32,864 nucleotides of DNA, from positions 1 to 32,864 of the forward strand of contig CALGTK010000348.1 in NCBI GenBank assembly GCA_937904325.1, read 5' to 3'. A program made the translations under genes and the position numbers. Shown here in pieces: positions 23,071 through 32,000 of this stretch. The stretch comes from an uncultured Planctomyces sp. (GTDB lineage Bacteria > Planctomycetota > Planctomycetia > Planctomycetales > Planctomycetaceae). A model generated the notes under the pieces. It ran no database searches. It saw only the letters and a list, made by a program, of their open reading frames with translations, and was not told the DNA's origin. Every line of letters starts with the position of its first letter. The stretch's first letter is position 1.

Positions 23071-24345
23071 ATGCTTCATGCAGATTTTCGTTCGTTGATG
23101 CTCTTAGGTATTGCGTCGCTGGTCTTCGTTCAGCAAATGCAGATGGTGACAGCCAACGATTGGCCTTCCTGGCGTGGACCATATCGTAGCGGGGTCGCGC
23201 TGGACGAAACCGGGCTACAATCCGAATGGTCCGAAGATGGTCCGGAGGTCCAGTGGCAGATTGACGGACTTGGTCGAGGCTATTCATCAATTGCGATTTC
23301 CGACGGTCGCATCTTTACGATGGGCAAACGCAAGGCTGGCTGCGAGCTGATTGCATTGGATTTGAATGGCGGCCGCGAGCTGTGGTCAACTCCCGTCAAA
23401 GGCGGGAATCCCAACTGCACGCCGACGGTCGACGGCCGTCTTGTTTACGCGTTGGGTCGAGAGGGGCACCTGGTCGCGGCTGACGTGGCGACGGGCGAGA
23501 TCGCCTGGCAAAAAGATTTCCCGAAAGATTTCGGCGGCAGAATGATGTCGGGTTGGGGGTACAGCGAATCTCCGCTGATCGATGGTGATCGACTGGTCTG
23601 TACGCCCGGAGCTAAAGACGCAGTCGTCGTGGCGCTCAACAAGAAAACCGGCGATGTAATCTGGAAGTCCGCCATGCCGGATGACATCGGCAAGCGAGGC
23701 AAAGACGGAGCGGGCTACTCGTCGATTGTGATCAGCAATGCACGGAACGTTAAACAATACGTTCAGTTGACAGGCCGGGGAGTGATTTCGCTCGACGCTG
23801 AAGATGGTAAACAGCTTTGGTCATACAACCGCATTGCAAACGGGACTGCCAACATTTCCACGCCGCTCGTTCAAGGAGACAGCGTGTTCTGCTCGACCGG
23901 ATATGGCACTGGAGCTGCGCTGCTGCAGGTCAAAAAGGAAGCTGACCGCGTGTTCGTCGAAGAGAAGTATTTTCTCGACGCTAAGAAGATGCAGAATCAT
24001 CACGGCGGGATGATCGTCTACGCTGACCACATCTACTGCGGCCACGGGCACAACAGCGGATTTCCATTGTGCATTAAGTTCACGACCGGAGAAAAAGTGT
24101 GGTCGGGCGGCCGAGGTCCAGGCAGGGGTTCAGCAGCCATCCTGCTGGCCGATGGACACCTCTACTTCCGTTACGAAGATGGAACAATGGCTCTGATCGA
24201 AGCGACTCCTGAAGAGTACCGTCTGAAGAGCTCGTTTAAACTGAAAACCAACAACGGCAAGAGTTGGCCACATCCGGTCATCGTTGATGGTCTCCTCTAC
24301 GCCCGCGATCAGAACGCACTCCTTTGCTACGACATCCGTAAGTAG
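23071..24345 (+). CDS. Secreted PQQ-binding-like beta-propeller protein
   Basis: This 424-residue protein has a signal peptide (hydrophobic core about residues 9-20, likely cleavage after VTA) and a mature start NDWPSWRGP, a very common opening of planctomycete PQQ-like proteins. Repeated blades carry the pattern LD..(N/D)G..LW, for example GGRELWS, TGEIAWQ, TGDVIWK and DGKQLWS. This is the Trp-docking pattern of a quinoprotein-like propeller. No catalytic residues of PQQ dehydrogenases were identified, so it may be a structural or binding propeller, as in BamB. The ATG at 23071 is preferred; a TTG at 23050 in the same frame is less suitable. It is transcribed away from the ceramidase-like gene and followed by a long gene-free stretch. 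Confidence 0.9.
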   Translation: MLHADFRSLMLLGIASLVFVQQMQMVTANDWPSWRGPYRSGVALDETGLQSEWSEDGPEVQWQIDGLGRGYSSIAISDGRIFTMGKRKAGCELIALDLNGGRELWSTPVKGGNPNCTPTVDGRLVYALGREGHLVAADVATGEIAWQKDFPKDFGGRMMSGWGYSESPLIDGDRLVCTPGAKDAVVVALNKKTGDVIWKSAMPDDIGKRGKDGAGYSSIVISNARNVKQYVQLTGRGVISLDAEDGKQLWSYNRIANGTANISTPLVQGDSVFCSTGYGTGAALLQVKKEADRVFVEEKYFLDAKKMQNHHGGMIVYADHIYCGHGHNSGFPLCIKFTTGEKVWSGGRGPGRGSAAILLADGHLYFRYEDGTMALIEATPEEYRLKSSFKLKTNNGKSWPHPVIVDGLLYARDQNALLCYDIRK

Positions 24346-24814
24346 TGCTATGTGAAGGTTGTGCGAGGAACTGCTCTGAGCGATCTGAGGATTTGTTGAA
24401 GCCGGAGGTTCCTCTCGGTTTCTGTTAGAAATGCGGTGTGCAGAAAAATTTATTGAGTTATGTCAGGCACACAGCAGTTTTCAGTTATAGCCATGCGGCA
24501 AGATGTATCGTTTGCTCATAATTGGAAGTCATCAGTTAGAGGCGTATTTGAATCTTAAGCGTTCGAAACGGCGTGGAATTTCTCCTTACTGCAACTGGGA
24601 TCAGCTCGACGGCAAAGGCTTTGTGATGTGGGTTTCTTAATGCACCCATCATGAGTTCTACAGTGTGAGTTCGAGGTCACAGCCAAAGCAACAGGCGAGG
24701 CGATGGAAGTGTACGATGCATTGATCACTCTAGCATTGGATCAATTTCACTCGAATGAAGTTCTTGAATCAGGTGATTGCTGACGCATTTGATCGAGTTG
24801 ATCAGGTTAAAGTA
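24346..24814. other. Gene-poor stretch between converging PQQ-like and P450 genes
   Basis: These 469 bases hold no convincing gene. A 45-codon frame (24503-24640, plus strand) has no good Shine-Dalgarno site and no recognisable motif. Another of about 41 codons near 24756 runs antisense into the P450 3' end. A weak complementarity (24365-24371 with 24408-24414) could form a hairpin but has no T-tract. It may be eroded sequence. Confidence 0.4.
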
Positions 24815-26260
24815 TTACGCGGCGGCGCGTTGAGAAGCATGCGAGGGGAAGGTGACCAGGTCGTGGATGTTGCCGATTAATGACGATGTGTCGGCGATGG
24901 TACCTGGTTCGAGCAGTGTGACGGGGAGTGGAAATTCCGGGGAGAACATCGTTGAGATGACTCGGCCGTTGACTCTTGTGTTTGGGACAACCTGCAGGCC
25001 GGCTTTCTGCAGGGTCATGGGTAGGACGATGTTCAGGATTGACATTGCCAGGGTAGCGCCCAGGCAGAGTTTGGCACCGCCGCCGAATGGCAGATATTCG
25101 TAGCCGGTCGGACGGATCGTTTTCCAGCGGTCCGGGTGGAATTTGCTGGACGACGGAAACAACTGCTCGTTGCGATGCGTCATGAACTGGCTGAAGATGA
25201 CCAGCGAGTTTGGCTTTAGCAGCGCATCGTTCAATTCGGTCGAGCCGTTAGTGACTCGTTGCGAATAGGCGGATGCTGGCAGGACGCGCATGCTTTCTCG
25301 AATCACCCTGTCCAGCACACTGGTCGAATTCGCTGGCATGATGCCGGTGGGAGCCTCTGGCGGGCTGATTCGCAGGTTTGATTCCGGTTTGTCGGAAATC
25401 TGGTCAACGAGTTCCTGCATTACTTCCGGGTGCTGGGCGAGCAGAAACAGCGTCCACGTCAGTGTGTGAGCGGTCGTCATTTGCGATGCGCCAAAGACCA
25501 GAGCGGCCTGGCCGACCATCTGCGACTCTGTCATGGGTGCACCGGTCTGCTTCGCTCGCTGCAGCAGCGAAAGCACGTCATGGCCCGATGACGCCGCATT
25601 TGAGGACCGGCTGCTGATCATTGCGAGAATTCGTTCTTCCAGTTTTTCGGCGAAGGTCAGCATCTCCTGATAGCGAGGAAAGAAATCCTGGTCGGGGACG
25701 AGGGCGACAATGCCGATCTCCTGATTCATCCTGATCCAGCGTTCCATCATGCCGCCGATTTCCAGAGCAAGTTCCGGCTCTTTCATGCCGAAGAGCATCG
25801 AGCTGGAAATTCGCAGCATCAGGTCCGTCATGTCTTTCGAGATGTCTCGTGTCCTGCCGGGCTGCCAGTCGCTAAGCATGTCCTGCGTGTGGTGGCCGAT
25901 CATCTGTGAGTAACCGGGGATGGCTTTTTTCTCAAACGCCCCCTTCATTAGACGTCGCTGCTGCAGGTGCTCCTGGCCGTTCATGCTGAGCAGTCCGGAC
26001 GTCAGCCGTCGTTGCGCGGAATTCTTTGGGCCGCGAAGCGCGAAGAACTGAGAATGAAACTGATCGCCGTTAGTGAGAATTTGCCGGTTGAGGTCTGCGC
26101 CGATCGCAATGACGATCTGTTGTCCGTCCTGCTCCAGAGCGACCAGGTTCCCAGCTTCTTTCTGAAGCCGGCGCATGCATCCGATTGGATCGTCAGAGAA
26201 GTCGCGCAGCCGACCGTTGACTGTGGGGGGAGCAGAGGATGATGATTCAGGAGAAATCAT
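24815..26260 (-). CDS. Cytochrome P450
   Basis: This 481-residue soluble P450 shows the ExxR pair E322-R325. The PERF-like region is FHPDRW (374-379), and the heme loop FGGGAKLCLG (392-401) has the axial ligand Cys399. The I-helix reads ASQMTTAHT (258-266). Where most P450s have A/G-G-x-(D/E)-T-T, the acidic residue is replaced by Met261 and the Gly by Ser259; Thr262 and Thr263 remain. There is no N-terminal membrane anchor, so it is cytoplasmic and needs external redox partners; none is encoded nearby. The missing acid argues for altered oxygen activation. It lies downstream of the E2-like acyltransferase gene on the same strand, 133 bp apart, with an inverted-repeat element between. Substrate unknown. 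Confidence 0.93.
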   Translation of the reverse strand: MISPESSSSAPPTVNGRLRDFSDDPIGCMRRLQKEAGNLVALEQDGQQIVIAIGADLNRQILTNGDQFHSQFFALRGPKNSAQRRLTSGLLSMNGQEHLQQRRLMKGAFEKKAIPGYSQMIGHHTQDMLSDWQPGRTRDISKDMTDLMLRISSSMLFGMKEPELALEIGGMMERWIRMNQEIGIVALVPDQDFFPRYQEMLTFAEKLEERILAMISSRSSNAASSGHDVLSLLQRAKQTGAPMTESQMVGQAALVFGASQMTTAHTLTWTLFLLAQHPEVMQELVDQISDKPESNLRISPPEAPTGIMPANSTSVLDRVIRESMRVLPASAYSQRVTNGSTELNDALLKPNSLVIFSQFMTHRNEQLFPSSSKFHPDRWKTIRPTGYEYLPFGGGAKLCLGATLAMSILNIVLPMTLQKAGLQVVPNTRVNGRVISTMFSPEFPLPVTLLEPGTIADTSSLIGNIHDLVTFPSHASQRAAA

Positions 26261-26294
26261 GGATGACCGGACGTTGATGGTTGTTCAAAAGAAA

Positions 26295-26366
26295 GCCACA
26301 GAGAGCATGGAAGTCGCGGAGTTGTTCTGGCAGTCAGGTTTATATTTTCGCTAAGAGCTCTGTGGT
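26295..26366. repeat. Inverted-repeat-bounded intergenic element, copy 2
   Basis: The 72-bp segment is bounded by GCCACAGAG (26295-26303) and CTCTGTGGT (26358-26366), matching in inverted sense at 8 of 9 positions. The middle ATATT and the right third align with the element at 11805-11868. It lies between the E2-like gene and the P450 gene. Confidence 0.6.
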
Positions 26367-26393
26367 TGGACAATTTGTTTTAAATTCGGGTTG

Positions 26394-27212
26394 TCATGCG
26401 GCGTGTCTGTCGCAGCAGGTCTCTCTACTTGATTTCAAATCTTGTTCCAGGTGGCTGATGTTTTGGAGTTCGGCGAGGATTGACCCGGTCAGTTGTTGTT
26501 CCAGATCGAGCAAGCGGTCGGCGATGAATGAGCCGTCCATCAGTCGATGGTCGTAGACCACCGTGACTTTCATGCGGCCGACGTGGTCGAGTGGTCCGAA
26601 TGTCAGGCCGGTTGTCATCACCGTTGGCGGATGCTGAATTTCTGTTCCGCGGCCAGACACGCTCGTCAGGGAGAATGTGCCGAGCCGCTTGCCGCGTTTC
26701 TCTCCGGCGATGTTCAGGTTCCACCACCATATAAATCGACGGACGAATGTTGGCAGCGCGGCGAGTTTTATTTGCTTTTGAAACTGAGACGCGGGTGGAG
26801 CATCGTTGAATGCGTCGATGGCTGACTGAATATCGACAAGCGATTGCCACTCGGGTGAGCGAACGAGCCCCCAGAACAGCCAGTTCACGCTCGCGTGCTG
26901 GCGGTTGACAGCTAGATTGACGACAGATTCTCGGTGCTGGAAAATGTGTCCCCAGGGCCAGCTTCGCCAGGTTTGCCGGATGACAGGGTGACGGCTGCTG
27001 ACTTCGGCCCAGGCTTTGATGAACAGAGCTGACCAGGAGATTCGGATGGGGGATCGGCTGCGGGCGTCAGCCACTTCGCCGAGCCGCATGGAACGGCTAT
27101 GAGCAACCGTCGGATTGCGCTGGTGAAGCCGCAGGATATCGACTACCAACCTGCGGCTACGCGGAATTTGCGTGCGGCCTGTGCGGGTTTCAACGATTAC
27201 CGAAGGAAGCAT
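26394..27212 (-). CDS. Standalone E2-like (2-oxoacid dehydrogenase acyltransferase-fold) protein
   Basis: From ATG 27212 this gives 272 residues. The chain matches only the catalytic domain of dihydrolipoamide acyltransferases / chloramphenicol acetyltransferase fold, with the signature D221-H-R-L-M-D-G227 holding the catalytic His222. A substrate-side stretch SLTSVSGRG lies near 181-189. There is no lipoyl domain and no E1/E3-binding domain, so it cannot act as a normal E2 core subunit by itself. A free acyltransferase acting on a CoA ester or carrier-bound acyl group is an inference. Start choice is uncertain: no Shine-Dalgarno site is seen, and a TTG at 27278 would add 22 residues. It precedes the P450 gene on the same strand, so the two may modify a common molecule. 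Confidence 0.7.
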   Translation of the reverse strand: MLPSVIVETRTGRTQIPRSRRLVVDILRLHQRNPTVAHSRSMRLGEVADARSRSPIRISWSALFIKAWAEVSSRHPVIRQTWRSWPWGHIFQHRESVVNLAVNRQHASVNWLFWGLVRSPEWQSLVDIQSAIDAFNDAPPASQFQKQIKLAALPTFVRRFIWWWNLNIAGEKRGKRLGTFSLTSVSGRGTEIQHPPTVMTTGLTFGPLDHVGRMKVTVVYDHRLMDGSFIADRLLDLEQQLTGSILAELQNISHLEQDLKSSRETCCDRHAA

Positions 27213-27520
27213 GACATTGCCGTCAACTGGTCCACTGCAGACGTTTGGCTTCAACGGAAGAAGCCTTGTATACGTCAATCAGTGTCGACGGTCGGGGGCG
27301 GTTGACATTTGGGTCGAAGAAGCTGCAGTTGTGATCGCAGCGGCGGTTTCGAAAAGCGGCTGGTCCGACGAAGTCAGCTCAAGTGCGGAGCAATAAGCTG
27401 AAGGCGATCGGCTGCCTGCCCCGGACCGTTTCTGCGGGTTACTCGGCTAGTTGCAGACGCGCAAGCGATGAGGCCATCTTGTGACTCACTCCGCTGAGGT
27501 TCTGCCGCAACGCGTTTGTG
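27213..27520. other. Intergenic region between metallopeptidase and E2-like genes
   Basis: These 308 bases probably contain the promoter of the E2-like/P450 unit. The E2-like frame stays open to 27278 with a TTG start. I see no other gene or clear structural element. Confidence 0.35.
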
Positions 27521-28807
27521 TCAGGTCGCCGAACGTGATGTCTCGGCATTTTTGATCAGTGACTCCGCATCTGTGCGGATCTGCCGGAACTGCTTTTTTC
27601 GTAGTTTGAGTTCCTTGGTTGCAAACTCCGCGAAGCATTCAGCGATGTCCCATGCGTCAGCCTTTTGAGTTGCCCATGCCAGGGCTGATTTCTGGATGTC
27701 CCGATCTGCCGTTACAAAATCGAGAAGGATGCTGCTGAAATATCGGGGGAGCGTTTCATCGCCGTTCGCAATGATTGTGGCAATGTTGAATGGTGACGCA
27801 GCGTCTTCGGCTGGTGATGTCGCAGATGCACAATTGATGTCGGCGAAGAAGAGTCTCGCGTGAGACATGGCAAGTTCAGAGGACTTCATCCATGCCGGTT
27901 CGAGAATCTCGCTGATGAGTTGTCTCGTCACTTCGGTGAGATATCGTTGGCCGGGAAGATCGATCTGTTCCAGAGAAAGAGGCCCTTCGATCATGCGTCG
28001 AATGGTTTGTTCGACGGTGGAGGCATTCTCGCTGTTTTCTGGCAGGGTGGTCGAATTCCAAAGTTGGATCGCGCGGACTCGTAAGAGCGCCTCGGGATGA
28101 GAGAACCCTTCAGTTATGATCGTGTCTAGTGTTCCGTCGTCGTTTTTTGAAGCGGCTTCTTCAGCCTGGTGAAGGTAGCTTTCGGCGTCGACTTCTTTCA
28201 GGCCGGTCTGCATCTTGACTTCGACTTGAACAGCGGTTGCCAGGTCACCGCAGGCGAGCAGCCCGCCGCGATCGCAGAAGACTTCCGTAAAGAGCTGCAG
28301 CCTCCGGTAGGTTTCAAGGTGCACCTCGTCGCCGCGAGGATCGTTCAGCATGCCGAGAAGGATTTCGTGGGCGATTAGAATCTCGGAACCCCACTCGGTC
28401 CATAACAGGTAGTGTGAAAGTTCGTGGCCGAGCAGTGCCTTGAGTTCTCCGTTGTCGAGTGTTTCGAGCAGCAGACCGTGCAGCACGATGTGGATCTCGC
28501 TCGGAACGAACTTCAGCGTAGCATTGAGAACTGGAGACTGCTGCGCCTGGTAGATCGTCAACGGCGCGTCGATACCGAGCGTTCCGGCGACGGCTTCTGC
28601 CATTTCGTAAAGCTGCTTTTGTGATTCTCGATCGATCCGGTAGGTCGTACGGAGCAAATCCAGTCGTACGGCTTCAGCTTGTTTCTCGCGGTCAGTCTCC
28701 GTCGAGAACCAGCTCCACAGATCATCTTCGTGTGTCTTCAAATAGTTGACTAACTCGTCGAGCCACGGCAGCCGCGTCAGTATTTTGGGCGTGGATTCAG
28801 CTGACAT
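27521..28807 (-). CDS. M48-type zinc metallopeptidase, soluble
   Basis: This 428-residue protein carries the zinc motif HELSH at 128-132, with catalytic Glu129. A second motif ExxxD (E175, D179, in TEVFCDRGG) would supply the third zinc ligand, as in M48 (Ste24/HtpX-like) proteases. Unlike HtpX it has no transmembrane helices or signal peptide, so it is probably cytoplasmic. The C-terminal 200 residues are helical and unassigned. The ATG at 28807 has only a weak GAG upstream. It is divergent from the large PVC-type gene, and 308 bp separate its end from the E2-like start. Function unknown. Confidence 0.85.
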   Translation of the reverse strand: MSAESTPKILTRLPWLDELVNYLKTHEDDLWSWFSTETDREKQAEAVRLDLLRTTYRIDRESQKQLYEMAEAVAGTLGIDAPLTIYQAQQSPVLNATLKFVPSEIHIVLHGLLLETLDNGELKALLGHELSHYLLWTEWGSEILIAHEILLGMLNDPRGDEVHLETYRRLQLFTEVFCDRGGLLACGDLATAVQVEVKMQTGLKEVDAESYLHQAEEAASKNDDGTLDTIITEGFSHPEALLRVRAIQLWNSTTLPENSENASTVEQTIRRMIEGPLSLEQIDLPGQRYLTEVTRQLISEILEPAWMKSSELAMSHARLFFADINCASATSPAEDAASPFNIATIIANGDETLPRYFSSILLDFVTADRDIQKSALAWATQKADAWDIAECFAEFATKELKLRKKQFRQIRTDAESLIKNAETSRSAT

Positions 28808-29043
28808 CGGAACTCACAGTTGACGTTTGTTGTGCAGTAATCGGAACCGAATAAATCGCTGACGGGATTGTTGCGTAAGCCGACGTTGATGCAAGCAGTC
28901 GGGCATCTTCGGAATCATTGTCGGTGTCAGGTCAGGGTCGCTAGAGTAAATGCTGCACCTGATCCTCAGGCATTCATCTGACTTTCCGTTCGCTGAAAAA
29001 TCCGGCTGAGTTAGACGGTCCCGATTTCATATTTGATCCACAC

Positions 29044-29050
29044 AGGAAGG
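29044..29050 (+). promoter_or_regulatory. Shine-Dalgarno site of the large PVC-type gene
   Basis: AGGAAGG lies 8 nt before the ATG at 29059 and supports that start, immediately in front of a signal peptide. Confidence 0.7.
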
Positions 29051-29058
29051 TTGTTGTG

Positions 29059-32000
29059 ATGAAGAGCCTGCTGGACCGTTTGTCGGTGCTCAGTGTCGCC
29101 ATTGTGGCGATAGTTTCTCACGGTCTTGCGACGTCTGCCGGTGCTGCTGGAGTTGTTCAACTGAAGAAGGGCGACAACGTCGTCTTTATTGGCGGCGCGT
29201 TTGCTGAACGTGAGCAGTACTTCGGGTATATCGAAGCTCAGATTCACGCGTTGCATCCTGAGCTGAATCTGGCTGTTCGTGACCAGGGATTCACAGCTGA
29301 CGAAGTTCGTTTCCGACCTCGCTCGCTGGACTTCGGAGAGCCGGACAAGCATCTCACCCTGGTCCGAGCTGACGTCATCTTTGCATTCTTCGGGTTTGCG
29401 GAATCGTTTAACGGTGAAGCCGGGTTGGTGACCTTCGAACAGGAACTACGAGACTTCATCGCTCACACCGCCACGCAGAACTATTCGGGAGATGGTGCAC
29501 CGCAGGTCGTACTGTGTTCACCGATCGCCCACGAAAATCTGAATAATTCAAACTTACCCGATGGTTCTGTTTCGAACCCGAGCCTCGAGCTTTACACAAA
29601 GACAATGGCAAAGGTCGCTTCGGAAACAGAGACGCCGTTCATTGATCTGTTCTCGTTGAGCCTTGAACTCTACGGAGCGAACAACGAACCGCTGACATTC
29701 AACGGAATTCACTTGAGTGAAGGGGGCTACAAAGTCTTCGCACCTGCTTTTGCAAAGGCTGCATTCGGAAAGTCAGCTCCGCAATCGGCGATCTCAAAAG
29801 AGCTGATGGCCGAAATTGCTGAGAAGGACTTCCAGTATTTTCATCGCTACCGAGCAGTGAACGGCTTTTACATTTACGGTGGTCGATCGAGGCGTGATAA
29901 CGGCAACCCACCGTTTACCGACGAGTATGTTCTTGAGAACGAACGAGGCAAACTCGACGAGATGTGTGCAGTTGTCGACAAGCGGATCTGGGCGGCAGCC
30001 GAAGGCAAGCCGATGCCCGACCCGGTTGACTACAGTGGCACTCGCCAGCTCTACGACGTTCCGACGAACTTCATGAACGCGGTCAGTATTCTGCCACCGG
30101 AAGAAGCGATCAAGAAGTTCACTGTTGCTGATGGCTACGAGATCAATCTGTTTGCATCGGAAGTTGAGTTTCCGGATCTCGAAAACCCGGTCAACTTCAC
30201 ATTTGACGCGAAAGGGCGGCTCTGGGTCGCCACGATGCCGAGCTATCCGCAGTATCAGCCACCCAATAAACCCGACGACAAACTGCTCATCTTCGAAGAC
30301 ACGGATGGCGACGGCACAGCGGACAAACAGTCAGTCTTTGCGGACGGTCTGCATCTTCCCACCGGATTCGAAGTCGGCGACGGCGGAGCCTACGTTGCTC
30401 AGGAGCCGAACCTTGTTCACCTGATTGACACCGACGGCGACGACAAAGCGGACGAGCGACTCATTGTGATGGGTGGCTTCGATTCTGGTGACAGTCACCA
30501 CGCGATTGGGGCTTTCGTCTGGGGGCCGGGCGGCGGCGTTTACATGCACGAAGGAACGTTCCATATCACGCAGGTTGAGACGCCATACGGTCCGACTCGA
30601 AACGGACATGGTGCGGTTTATCGGTTTGACCCGACTCGACAGAAACTCGAAACATTCGTGTCATACAACTTTGCGAATCCATGGGGCCACTGCTGGGATC
30701 GCTGGGGGCAGAACTTCGTTGCCGACGCTTCGGGTGGTGCGAATTACTTCGGAACAGCATTTTCGATGCGGACTCAGAATTTTTCCGGACAGGATGACTT
30801 TGGCCCGTTCAAGTTTATTTATCGCAAGCAGATGAATCAGTTCTTCAAGAAGCGAGTTCGACCGACAGCCGGTTGCGAACTCGTCTCCAGTCGACACTTC
30901 CCGCCGGAAGCGCAGGGCAACTATCTCCTGAATAACTGCATTGGTTTTCAGGGAGTTTTACAGCATACGGTTAAGGACGCAGGTTCCGGATTCGATGGCG
31001 AAGAGATCGAGCCGATACTTTTTTCATCTGACCGCAACTTCCGACCGACCGACATTCAGTTTGGTCCGGACGGAGCGCTCTACATTGTCGACTGGTTCAA
31101 TCCGCTGGTCGGTCACATGCAGCACAATCTTCGCGACCCCAACCGCGATCACACTCACGGACGGATCTGGCGGATCACTTACCCCGGGCGTCCGCTGTTG
31201 AAGAATCAGGACCTGACGAAGCTCTCACTACGTGAATTACTTGAGCAATTGAAATCTCCGGAAGACCGCGTTCGCCATCGAACGCGTATTCGGCTGCGGG
31301 AGTTTCCCGCAAACGACGTTGCTGCTGCTTTAGCGGACTGGGTTAAGAGGTTGAATGCGTCCGACAACGGTTACGAGCACAACCTGCTCGAAGCGTTGTG
31401 GGTCTGCCAGCATCACAACACAGCCGCTAACAGAAAGGTGGAGATACGAGCCTTCAGTCGATCACTGCTGGAAGGTCGGCTGAATTCGAAAGACGCACGT
31501 GCGCGTGCTGCGGCCGTTCGAGTGGTTTCTCACTGGCGTGACCTCTTCTCGCACAACGAAGTCATCGAGTGGCTGGACAAGGCTGTGAACGATAAACATC
31601 CTCGAGTTCGACTTGAAGCGATTCGAGCAGCCTCCTGGGTTAATACTTCCGCGGCTGCCGAAGTGGCTCTACAGGCGGTTAAGCACGAACGGGACTACTA
31701 CATCGACTACGCTTTAGAAGAAGTGATCCGAGGATTGGAGCCGGTCTGGAAATCAGCGATCAGCGCTGGTGAAGCCTTTGCCTCCAATAACCCTGCGGGC
31801 ATCGACTACATCCTCGGAAGTATCCCAACGGCCGATCTCAGTAAATTGCCGAAGTCTGCGCCGGTTTACCTGGCGATGCTGACTCGGCCGGGAATTCGTG
31901 AACAGCAGCGAGGAGTTGCTCTCGCAGGGCTGGCCGCTGAGAAGAATTCCAACGAACTCGCCGAACTGATCGGCGCGATCGAGTCCGTCGACGGCAACGA

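Noticed and set aside
24503-24640. 45-codon plus-strand frame in the gene-poor stretch
   Set aside because: No ribosome site, no recognisable motif and no neighbour-based support; it could be a remnant but I cannot show it.
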